Part shown: positions 1 to 6,427 of the stretch, in pieces
How positions within the stretch are numbered: the first letter of the stretch is position 1
Layout of the letters: the number at the start of each line of letters is the position of its first letter
Assembly: GCF_017814975.1 (NCBI RefSeq)
Contig: NZ_JAGIQA010000004.1
Location: forward strand, 1 to 64,000
Direction of reading: 5' to 3'
DNA from: Cupriavidus consociatus
GTDB taxonomy: Bacteria > Pseudomonadota > Gammaproteobacteria > Burkholderiales > Burkholderiaceae
DNA: 64,000 nt
Translations under genes and position numbers: made by a program
Notes under the pieces: model-generated
Told to the model about the DNA's origin: nothing
The model's database searches: none
Seen by the model: only the letters and a program-made list of their open reading frames with translations

Positions 1-167
1 CCGACCGCTTCATACGCGCCATCGGGCTGGCTGGCGCGTACGCCGGCGCCGGCCTGGACGATGACCTTGTGGCCCTGCGCCACGTACTTCTTTACGGTCT
101 CCGGCGTCGCGGCAACACGCGCCTCCCCCGCCCGTGACTCCGTCGGGATCCCTATCAGCATCATCAT
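1..167 (-). CDS. pntA: NAD(P) transhydrogenase subunit alpha, N-terminal part (cut by window edge)
   Basis: The minus-strand frame opens at 167 with three consecutive ATG codons (167, 164, 161) and runs off the left edge after about 55 codons. The peptide begins MMMLIGIPTESRAGEARVAA, followed by a TPETVKKYVAQGHKV stretch and QAGAGVRAS. This is the first beta-alpha unit of the alanine dehydrogenase/PntA N-terminal domain. In the family the enzyme couples hydride transfer between NADH and NADP to proton movement across the inner membrane. A GGAGA sequence lies just upstream, and its spacing favours the second or third ATG. Alanine dehydrogenase shares this fold, but the close match to PntA-type N-termini favours the transhydrogenase. 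Confidence 0.75.
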   Translation of the reverse strand, partial: MMMLIGIPTESRAGEARVAATPETVKKYVAQGHKVIVQAGAGVRASQPDGAYEAV

Positions 168-180
168 TCTCCGGATTGGC

Positions 181-201
181 CCCGTCCGGCGTCCGGACGG
201 G
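181..201. repeat. Perfect 9-3-9 inverted repeat between the dioxygenase gene and pntA
   Basis: Arms CCCGTCCGG and CCGGACGGG are separated by CGT. No T-run follows on either strand, so it is not a canonical intrinsic terminator. It may be an operator or a hairpin that separates the two leftward genes. Confidence 0.5.
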
Positions 202-252
202 AACCCTTGGTGCCGGACGCCGCATGGCGGCGCCGGTCGGTGGCGAGAGGGC

Positions 253-1050
253 TCAGCGTGGCACTTCGCCTTCCAGCGTCACGCGGTTCAGTACCCGATC
301 GGCATTGCCGTAGTCGTGCACGGCGTAGTGCATGGTGCAGCGGTTGTCCCACATCACCACATCGCCCTGCTGCCACATATGGCGATAGACGTTGTCGGGC
401 GAGACCGAATGCTCGTAGAGGAAGTCGAGCAGCGGCCGGCTCTCCGCCGCGGTCATGCCCTCGATGCACTGCGCGGTGTCCGGGTGGCCCACGTACAGCG
501 CCTTGCGGCCGGTTTCCGGGTGGGTGCGCACGATCGGATGCATGGCGGTGGGAATTTTGTCGGAACCGGTCATTTTCGCCAGCCGCGCGCCGGAGAAGCG
601 GCAGCGCAGCCCTTCGATCATGCGCTGCATCGCCGGCGACAGCCGGTCGTAAGACAGGTACTGGTTGCACCACATGGTATCGCCGCCCACCGGGATGGTG
701 ACCGCCGACAGGATCGAGATCTTGGGGGGCACCTCGGTGTAGATCGAGTCCGAATGCCAGGCTTCGGTCGATGCGGTCTCCTTGGGAATCTTGGTTACCT
801 GGGCCAGCTCCGGGAATTCGGTCAGGCCCTTGAGCAACGGGTTGCCCTGCACCGGCTTGCCCCAGCGCCGCGCGAAGGCGACCTGGGCCGAGGGCTGCAG
901 GTGCTGGCCGCGGAATACCAGCACACCGTATTCCAGGAATGCACGGTGCAGGACGTCGAAGCTGGCGTCGTCGAGGGGCTGGTTCAGGTCGACGCCGGTC
1001 ACGGCGGCACCGACGGAGCCGGTCAGTGCCTGGATCTGGATGGTCATCAT
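253..1050 (-). CDS. TauD/TfdA-family 2-oxoglutarate- and Fe(II)-dependent dioxygenase
   Basis: The 265-residue length is typical of TauD/TfdA enzymes, which hydroxylate a substrate while decarboxylating 2-oxoglutarate. The facial triad is visible: H99 and D101 in AWHSDS, and distal H241 in WDNRCTMHYA, with R252/R256 placed to bind 2-oxoglutarate. The position equivalent to the TauD taurine-contacting His70 is Asn here, so taurine should not be assumed as substrate. The frame extends upstream to 1233, but that would overlap the next gene; the ATG at 1050 follows GAGGAGAC and is preferred. It is the last gene of a leftward four-gene unit, 23 bases after the MDR gene. Confidence 0.85.
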   Translation of the reverse strand: MMTIQIQALTGSVGAAVTGVDLNQPLDDASFDVLHRAFLEYGVLVFRGQHLQPSAQVAFARRWGKPVQGNPLLKGLTEFPELAQVTKIPKETASTEAWHSDSIYTEVPPKISILSAVTIPVGGDTMWCNQYLSYDRLSPAMQRMIEGLRCRFSGARLAKMTGSDKIPTAMHPIVRTHPETGRKALYVGHPDTAQCIEGMTAAESRPLLDFLYEHSVSPDNVYRHMWQQGDVVMWDNRCTMHYAVHDYGNADRVLNRVTLEGEVPR

Positions 1051-1073
1051 GTCTCCTCGTCTTTTCTGTGGAA

Positions 1074-2045
1074 TCAGTCTGCAAGCAGCACGATCTTGCC
1101 CACGTGCTGCTCTTGCTTCATGTATGCATGCGCGGCGGCGATATCGGTCATGGCAAAGGTGCGATCGACCGGCAGGCGCACGCGTCCGGCGCGCAGGAAT
1201 GGCAGCATGTCGCGCGCGCACGCCTGGATGCACTCCAGCCGCTCCTGTTCGGTGCGCGTGCGGAAGGTCACGCCGATCAGCTGCAGGCGCTTGAGCCAGA
1301 GCTGCGTCAGGTCGATCTGCGCGGTTGCTGAGCCCAGCCGCGCGATGTTCACCAGCCGGCCCTTGACCGCCAGGCTTTGCATATTGGCTGCGAACACCGG
1401 GCCGCCGACCGTGTCGATGATGATGTCGACGCCCTTGTTGGCGGTGGCTTCCATGACCGCCTCGACCTGGTCGTCGCGCGACGCATCGATGCCCACGTCC
1501 ACGCCAAACTGGCTGATCTTGTCGAGCTTGGCCGCCGAGCGCGACGACGCGATCACGGGGCGCGCGCCCATCAGCGAGGCGATCTGGATCGCCGCCATCG
1601 CCACGCCGCCCGAGGCGCCGTTGACCAGCACCGATTCGCCCGCCACCAGCCGGCCGTTGGTGACCAGGGCATCATGCGCGGTGATGAAGACATTGGGAAA
1701 CGCCGCGGCATCGAGCCACGACAGCCCGTGCGGCACCGGCATCAGCGCCAGCGGGTCGGCCACGACGAACTCGGCCTGGCAGCCGCGGCCATGGCCCATC
1801 ACCCGGTCGCCCTTGCGCCAGCCGCTGACGCCCGCGCCAACGTCGGCCACCTCGCCGGCAAACTCGACACCAGCGGTGATGGTATTTCCCGAGCGCAATT
1901 CTTTCGCCTGGTTGATCTCGCCCCGGTTCAGGCCGGCGGCGCGCACCCTGACCAGCACCTGCCCCGCCCCCGCCACGGGCACCGGGATATCCTGCACTTC
2001 GACCGTGCCGCCCTCCGGGCCCGGCACTACGCGGACTGCCTTCAC
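1074..2045 (-). CDS. Quinone-oxidoreductase-like medium-chain dehydrogenase/reductase
   Basis: A 323-residue MDR-superfamily protein. It has an N-terminal GroES-like domain, a nucleotide-binding Rossmann motif VLVNGASGGVAMAAIQIA, and DIIIDTVGG further on. The structural zinc cysteines of true alcohol dehydrogenases are absent, which fits the zinc-independent NADPH:quinone reductase/enoyl reductase branch. Such enzymes reduce quinones or activated double bonds with NADPH. It lies between the dioxygenase gene and a pair of small unknown genes on the same strand with short gaps, so it is probably co-transcribed. The substrate cannot be read from the sequence. Confidence 0.85.
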   Translation of the reverse strand: MKAVRVVPGPEGGTVEVQDIPVPVAGAGQVLVRVRAAGLNRGEINQAKELRSGNTITAGVEFAGEVADVGAGVSGWRKGDRVMGHGRGCQAEFVVADPLALMPVPHGLSWLDAAAFPNVFITAHDALVTNGRLVAGESVLVNGASGGVAMAAIQIASLMGARPVIASSRSAAKLDKISQFGVDVGIDASRDDQVEAVMEATANKGVDIIIDTVGGPVFAANMQSLAVKGRLVNIARLGSATAQIDLTQLWLKRLQLIGVTFRTRTEQERLECIQACARDMLPFLRAGRVRLPVDRTFAMTDIAAAHAYMKQEQHVGKIVLLAD

Positions 2046-2100
2046 TGTTGTCTCCTTTCCCGTCTCGCAATGTGTTGCATGCCATTGATCCTGTGCTGCT

Positions 2101-2466
2101 CTACGTGCTGCCCAGCGCCGTCGCGCGGATCAGCGACAGCAGTTCCAGCGCGCGCTCGGCGGCCGCTTCGCCGCCGGGGTGGTTGCCGCGCACGAACGGC
2201 ACGCGGCTGTCTTCGATCGCGGCCAGCGCATGCAACGGCCTTTCCGCCGCCACCGCCAGCCGGCGGAATTCATTGACGGTCAGCAGGTAGCTGTGAAACA
2301 CGTCCGCCTGCGGCGGCGTGGTCCCGAGCTTGTGCAGCAGCGCGTTGAGCCAGTGCGTGCCGGCCAGCATCGCGCCCTCGATCAGCATCTCGTAGTCAGC
2401 GCTGGTGCACTTCTGCAGCGAGGCCTCGATGCCGAGCGCCATCGCCATGTGGCGTTCAATGTCCAT
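2101..2466 (-). CDS. Small helical protein of unknown family, paralogue of the adjacent upstream gene
   Basis: A 121-residue protein starting MDIERHMAMALG. The start at 2466 is chosen because AAGGAG lies upstream; the frame stays open to 2565 inside the neighbour. It overlaps the upstream gene by 11 bases, which implies translational coupling. It contains EGAMLAGTHWLNALLHKLGT, which resembles AGMTAGTHAVNAALHHAGVT of the neighbour. Their C-terminal halves also correspond loosely (IED-R-P-x-x-R, then AALxLL). There is no signal peptide or membrane segment. I do not recognise the family. The conserved Thr-His and Asn/His positions could be catalytic or metal-binding, but that is speculation. Confidence 0.7.
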   Translation of the reverse strand: MDIERHMAMALGIEASLQKCTSADYEMLIEGAMLAGTHWLNALLHKLGTTPPQADVFHSYLLTVNEFRRLAVAAERPLHALAAIEDSRVPFVRGNHPGGEAAAERALELLSLIRATALGST

Positions 2467-2917
2467 CCCTTGCTCCTTCCAGGCGCACCGCCAGCAGGGC
2501 CAGGCAGCGGCGCAGCGCCGCATCGCAGACTCCGGCGATGGCCGGGGTGGGTTCAAGCCCTTCACGCAGGCAGGGATCGCGGTAATGCTCGATCTCCTCC
2601 ATCGCCGCCATCATTGCGGCGATGTCGGCCGGCACCGGTGCTTCGACTTTCGGCCGGCCGACATGGAGTACGTCGCCCAGCGGACCGAACGCCGGCCTGA
2701 GGCTGCCATCGGGCTGCGGCACCAGGTAGACGCCCGGCTGCGTGGGGAACCTGTCCTCATCCAGCGTGACGCCCGCGTGGTGCAGTGCCGCGTTCACGGC
2801 ATGGGTGCCCGCGGTCATGCCGGCCCAGAACCAGAGGCCGAAATCCTGCTGCGGATCGAGCCGCGCACGCAGTGCCTGCAGCCTCCCGATCTTCTCCTGG
2901 TGTGACCGAACCTTCAT
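2456..2917 (-). CDS. Protein of unknown family, first gene of the leftward operon
   Basis: A 153-residue soluble protein starting MKVRSHQEKIGRLQ; GGGAGAGG lies just upstream of its ATG. It carries WAGMTAGTHAVNAALHHAG near residues 31-49 and a middle insert (YLVPQPDGSLRPAFGPLGD) that the shorter paralogue lacks. The C-terminal half is predicted helical. It is the promoter-proximal gene of a unit that continues with its paralogue, the MDR protein and the dioxygenase. No function can be assigned; the context suggests an accessory or enzymatic role in the same catabolic route. Confidence 0.7.
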   Translation of the reverse strand: MKVRSHQEKIGRLQALRARLDPQQDFGLWFWAGMTAGTHAVNAALHHAGVTLDEDRFPTQPGVYLVPQPDGSLRPAFGPLGDVLHVGRPKVEAPVPADIAAMMAAMEEIEHYRDPCLREGLEPTPAIAGVCDAALRRCLALLAVRLEGARDGH

Positions 2918-2982
2918 GCCTGCCCTCTCCCGTGGGTTCGCTGTGCCGATTAGCCGGCGCCGACATTGCCGCCGTTGTCATG

Positions 2983-3011
2983 ACGATAGACAGCAGCCGT
3001 GCCGGTGTCAA
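2983..3011 (-). promoter_or_regulatory. Sigma-70-type promoter for the leftward operon
   Basis: Read on the minus strand, TTGACA (3006-3011) is followed after 17 bases by TATCGT (2983-2988). The -35 is a perfect match and the -10 matches 4 of 6. It lies about 65 bases upstream of the first leftward start codon. Confidence 0.65.
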
Positions 3012-3016
3012 CAAAC

Positions 3017-3028
3017 TTCTATATAGGA
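3017..3028. promoter_or_regulatory. CTATATAG palindrome, possible operator of the GntR/UTRA regulator
   Basis: TTCTATATAGGA has the perfect core CTATATAG and near-symmetric flanks. It sits immediately upstream of the leftward -35 element, in the gap between the divergent arms. HutC-subfamily GntR proteins bind short AT-centred palindromes, and one is encoded at 4593. The link between the two is inference. Confidence 0.45.
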
Positions 3029-3075
3029 CTTACATGGGTGGAGTAGTGGTTTTCTCGTAGATCCCGCACTTCTTC

Positions 3076-3105
3076 TTGACCATACGCCGCAGCGTTCCCT
3101 ACAGT
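3076..3105 (+). promoter_or_regulatory. Putative promoter for the rightward lyase operon
   Basis: TTGACC (3076-3081), an 18-base spacer and TACAGT (3100-3105) lie about 30 bases before the start codon at 3136. An ACAGGAG ribosome binding site follows. Confidence 0.5.
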
Positions 3106-3135
3106 TGGCCTCAACACCTATACAGGAGTTGATCA

Positions 3136-3426
3136 ATGCCGCGAGCCATCGTACTGAACCCGGCCGACAATGTGGCCACCCTGCTGGACGCCGGCAACGC
3201 CGGCGAAGCCTGCCTGCTGGAAGGCGAGCGCGCCGGCAGGCTGGTGCTGCTGCAGGACGTGCCGTTCGGCCACAAGATCTGCATCGCCGACACGGAGGCG
3301 GGCGCCACCATCGTGAAGTACGGCCAGGTCATCGGCCGCGCCAGCCACGCGGCGCGCGCCGGCGAACACATGCATGTCCACAACATCGAGTCGGCGCGTG
3401 CCCGCGGCGACCTGCACAAGGGGTAA
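3136..3426 (+). CDS. SAF-domain small subunit of a UxaA/SuyA-type lyase
   Basis: A 96-residue protein made of a single SAF domain, with DVPFGHKICIADTEAGATIVKYG as its core. It corresponds to the N-terminal domain of altronate/galactarate dehydratases, or to the separate small subunit of split enzymes such as (2R)-sulfolactate sulfo-lyase (SuyA). The start follows AGGAG. The large-subunit gene begins 5 bases after this stop, so the two form one split enzyme that eliminates water or sulfite from a hydroxy acid. The exact substrate cannot be read from the sequence. Confidence 0.8.
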   Translation: MPRAIVLNPADNVATLLDAGNAGEACLLEGERAGRLVLLQDVPFGHKICIADTEAGATIVKYGQVIGRASHAARAGEHMHVHNIESARARGDLHKG

Positions 3427-3431
3427 AGCAG

Positions 3432-4586
3432 ATGGCAACAACCTTCCTCGGATACCCGCGCGAGAACGGCGCGGTCGGCGTGCGCAACTGGGTCGCTGTG
3501 GTTTCCGTGATGGACAACTGCAACCCGGTGACCCGGACCATCGCGCGCACGGTGGGCGGCTGCATCCCCGTGACGACGCTGTTCGTGCGCGGGCAGTTCG
3601 GCGCCGACCTGGACTTCGCCTTCGAGTCGATCGCCGGGCTGGGCCGCAATCCGAATATCGCGGCGGTGCTGCTGGTCGGCCTGGAAGAGTCGTCGACCGA
3701 AGAAGTCGCGCGCCGCATCCGCACCACCGGCAAGCCGGTCGAACGCGTGCACCTGCAGCCCGATGGCACGGTCGCATGCATTGCCGACGGCACGCGCAAG
3801 GCCGCGCGGCTGTCGCTGGCAGCGTCGCGGGCGCGGCGCGTGCCGTGCCCGGTGTCGTCGCTGGTGCTCGGCGTGGAGTGCGGCGGCTCGGACACCACCT
3901 CCGGGCTGAGCTGCAACCCCGTGATCGGCCGCATGGCGGACATGGTCATCGCCGAGGGCGGCACCGTCATCATCTCCGAGACCTCCGAATTCATCGGCGC
4001 CGAGCACCTGTTTGCCGAGCGCGCCGCCGATGGCCGCGTGCGCGAGGCCTTCGTCACCGCGGTGCGCAACATGGAAAACCTGGCGATCTCGCGCGGCGTG
4101 GACATGCGCGAGGACCAGCCCTCGCCCGACAACAAGCGCGGCGGCCTGACCACGGTCGAGGAAAAGGCGCTGGGCGCGATGGCCAAGGCCGGCACCAGCC
4201 CGCTGGTAGGCGTGCTGCGCTACGGCGAGGCGCCGCAGAAGAAGGGGCTGCATTTCATGGACGCACCGGCCGCGGCAGTGGAAAATCTCACTGCGCTGGC
4301 TGCCGGCGGATGCCAGCTGACCTTCTTCGGCACGGGGGTGGGCAATCCGATCGGCAGCATGGTGGCACCGACGGTCAAGGTGTGCGGCAACGTCAATACC
4401 CTGCACACCATGGCCGACAACATTGACTTCGACGTCAGCGGCGTCCTGCAGCACGGGGACAAGATCTCAGACCTCGGCGAGCAGCTGTACGGCTATGCGA
4501 TCGATGTCGCGTCCGGCACGCGGCTGACCAGCGAGGTGCTCGATATCCGGGAGACCGCGATCAGTCGATTCGCCCTGAGCCTGTGA
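3432..4586 (+). CDS. UxaA/SuyB-family lyase large subunit
   Basis: A 384-residue protein starting MATTFLGYPRENGAVGVRNW, the usual opening of the catalytic part of altronate dehydratase and SuyB. Conserved blocks include VECGGSDTTSGLSCNP near residue 150, SETSEFIGAEHL, GGLTTVEEKALGAMAKAG and GNPIGS. The frame is open further upstream, but the ATG at 3432 directly follows the small-subunit stop and gives the family start. In this family the large subunit binds a metal and performs beta-elimination on a sugar acid or sulfolactate. The neighbouring ComC-type dehydrogenase makes a sulfolactate-like or other 2-hydroxy-acid substrate plausible. The position in the rightward operon supports a catabolic role. 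Confidence 0.8.
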   Translation: MATTFLGYPRENGAVGVRNWVAVVSVMDNCNPVTRTIARTVGGCIPVTTLFVRGQFGADLDFAFESIAGLGRNPNIAAVLLVGLEESSTEEVARRIRTTGKPVERVHLQPDGTVACIADGTRKAARLSLAASRARRVPCPVSSLVLGVECGGSDTTSGLSCNPVIGRMADMVIAEGGTVIISETSEFIGAEHLFAERAADGRVREAFVTAVRNMENLAISRGVDMREDQPSPDNKRGGLTTVEEKALGAMAKAGTSPLVGVLRYGEAPQKKGLHFMDAPAAAVENLTALAAGGCQLTFFGTGVGNPIGSMVAPTVKVCGNVNTLHTMADNIDFDVSGVLQHGDKISDLGEQLYGYAIDVASGTRLTSEVLDIRETAISRFALSL

Positions 4587-4592
4587 ACAACC

Positions 4593-5297
4593 ATGACCAA
4601 ACTTAGCAGCGTCTCCGACGCCATCATCCGCTCCATCGAGTCCGGCGCCCTGCGCGAAGGCGACCGGCTGCCCTCCGAGGGCGAGCTGGCCACCTTCCAC
4701 GGGGTCAGCGTGGGCACGGTGCAGAAGGCGCTGGCCCGGCTGACGCACTCGGGGCTGATCACGCGCGAGCAGGGCCGCGGCACCTTTGTCTCGGGCACCC
4801 GGGTGGCGCCGGCGGACGTGCGCTACCTGCGCTTTCGCGACGAGCAGGGCAACGAGCTGCCGTCCTATGTGCACGCCCGCTCGGTCAAGCGCATCAAGCG
4901 CCAGGGGCCGTGGTCGGAATTCCTTGGCGGCGATGGCTATGTGCGCATCGAACGCGTCATCAGCGTGGGCGGGCGCCTGGACCTGTACAGCGAGTTCTGG
5001 CTGCGCGAGGAAGACTTCGCCCAGCTGGGCGGCCTGGACCGCGAGGCGCTGGAGAAAAACCTGCGCGAGCTGATCGGCCAGCGCCTGTCGCTGCCGACGC
5101 TGCGCGTGGACCAGTGGATCCGCTTCGGGCCGGCTTCCGCCACGGCGGCGCGAGAGATCGGACTGGAGGCCGACGCGCCGGCCTTCATCATGGAACTGCG
5201 CGGCTACACGCTGCGCGACCAGCCGCTCTACTACCAGTCGATCTATGCCGCCCCGTTCTCGGAGCGCCTGATGATTGTCAGGGAGAAATCAGCATGA
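4593..5297 (+). CDS. GntR-family (HutC/UTRA) transcriptional regulator
   Basis: A 234-residue regulator. Residues 1-70 form the winged helix (REGDRLPSEGELATFHGVSV and the SVGTVQKALARLTHSGL recognition region). Residues about 90-230 form a UTRA ligand-binding domain ending in LRDQPLYYQSIYAAPF. HutC-type proteins usually repress a catabolic operon and release DNA when a pathway metabolite binds. The gene lies between the lyase and the dehydrogenase and overlaps the latter by 4 bases. It most likely controls both divergent arms through the palindrome near 3017-3028; that is inference from context. Confidence 0.88.
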   Translation: MTKLSSVSDAIIRSIESGALREGDRLPSEGELATFHGVSVGTVQKALARLTHSGLITREQGRGTFVSGTRVAPADVRYLRFRDEQGNELPSYVHARSVKRIKRQGPWSEFLGGDGYVRIERVISVGGRLDLYSEFWLREEDFAQLGGLDREALEKNLRELIGQRLSLPTLRVDQWIRFGPASATAAREIGLEADAPAFIMELRGYTLRDQPLYYQSIYAAPFSERLMIVREKSA

Positions 5298-6337
5298 CGA
5301 CCCGTCCCATCCGACGTACTGCAGACCAGCTCACGCACTGGACCGCGGCCATCTTCGAAGCATGCGGCGTGGCGTCCGGCCATGCCCACCAGGCAGCCGC
5401 CGCGCTGGTGCGCAGCGAACTGCGTGGCTACAGGACCCATGGCCTGACGCGGGTGCCGTCCTACGTCGACCGCCTGCGCGCGGGCGACTTCAACCCGCGT
5501 CCGCAGATGTCGCACCGCGCCTTCCCCGGCGGGATCGTGCTCGATGCCGATGGCGCCATGGGCCAGGTGGCTGCACCGCACGCGGTGCAGCTCGGCCTGC
5601 AGGCGCTCGAGCACAGCGCCAGCGTGCTGGTCGCGGTGCAGTCGTGTGGCCACCTGGGCGCGCTGGGCCTGCCGGCGCTGCAGGCCGCCGAGGCCGGCGC
5701 CTTCTGCATGGTCGGGCAGCGCACCCCGCCGGTGCTGGGCATGGAAGGCTTTGCCCGCCCGGCGCTGGGCCACAACCCCATCGCTTTCGGCTGCCCGCTG
5801 CCGGACGCGGCGCCGATCGTGTTCGACGTGGCCTGCAGCGTCGCCGCGCGCGGCCATATCCTGCTGGCCGCGCGCGAAGGCAAAGCCATCCCGGCAGGCT
5901 GGGCGCTCGACGCCGACGGCCAGCCCACCACCGATGCCCGGCGCGCGCTGGAGGGCTCGCTGCTGCCCATGGGCGGACACAAGGGCATCGGCATCGCCAT
6001 GATGGTGGAGTGCCTGGCCGGCGCCATGGCCGCCACCGCCGACTCGCTGTCGCCGGACCGCAATACTGTCTCCGGTGCCGGCGCAGTCGGCCGCCAGGGG
6101 GGCTTCGCCTGGCTGGTCAAACCCGAGGCCTTCGCCGGCCAGCAGCTTTTTGCCGACTACATGGCGCAATGGACCGGCAACTACCTTGCCGCCGGCGGCG
6201 CCGAGGCGCGCCTGCCCGGCTATCGCGGCGACGTGCTCGAGCGCGAAGGGCGCCAGCATGGCATCGCCTTGCCTGACGCCGTCGTGCGGGAGCTGGACAC
6301 GCTCGGCCGGGCGCTGGGCATCCCCCTGCCCGGGTAG
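5294..6337 (+). CDS. LDH2/malate-dehydrogenase-type NAD(P)-dependent 2-hydroxyacid dehydrogenase (ComC-like)
   Basis: A 347-residue member of the LDH2/YlbC/ComC fold, unrelated to classical lactate dehydrogenases. Visible marks are the N-terminal LRGYRTHGL motif (H49), the probable catalytic region SCGHLGALG (H120), LGHNPIAFGCP and the C-terminal MGGHKGIG (H229, K230). Family members oxidise malate, ureidoglycolate, L-sulfolactate or related hydroxy acids with NAD(P). ATGA overlap with the GntR gene shows translational coupling. Pairing with a SuyAB-like lyase is reminiscent of sulfolactate racemisation and cleavage pathways, but other hydroxy acids are equally possible. Confidence 0.85.
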   Translation: MTTRPIRRTADQLTHWTAAIFEACGVASGHAHQAAAALVRSELRGYRTHGLTRVPSYVDRLRAGDFNPRPQMSHRAFPGGIVLDADGAMGQVAAPHAVQLGLQALEHSASVLVAVQSCGHLGALGLPALQAAEAGAFCMVGQRTPPVLGMEGFARPALGHNPIAFGCPLPDAAPIVFDVACSVAARGHILLAAREGKAIPAGWALDADGQPTTDARRALEGSLLPMGGHKGIGIAMMVECLAGAMAATADSLSPDRNTVSGAGAVGRQGGFAWLVKPEAFAGQQLFADYMAQWTGNYLAAGGAEARLPGYRGDVLEREGRQHGIALPDAVVRELDTLGRALGIPLPG

Positions 6338-6427
6338 CCGGTTTCCTTCCCGTTTAGCCACAGATCCGGGTGCCACGCGCACACCGGCTGGCCCCGTTCA
6401 ACCCTGCTAGCCTGAAAAACCGCCAAT

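Noticed and set aside
253-1233. Longer dioxygenase frame beginning at 1233
   Set aside because: The extension overlaps the MDR gene and is not TauD-like; the ATG at 1050 has a good ribosome binding site.
61-2088. Long plus-strand frame across the dioxygenase and MDR genes
   Set aside because: It is antisense to two clearly recognised enzymes, is Arg/Ala/His-rich and matches no family; high GC creates such shadows.
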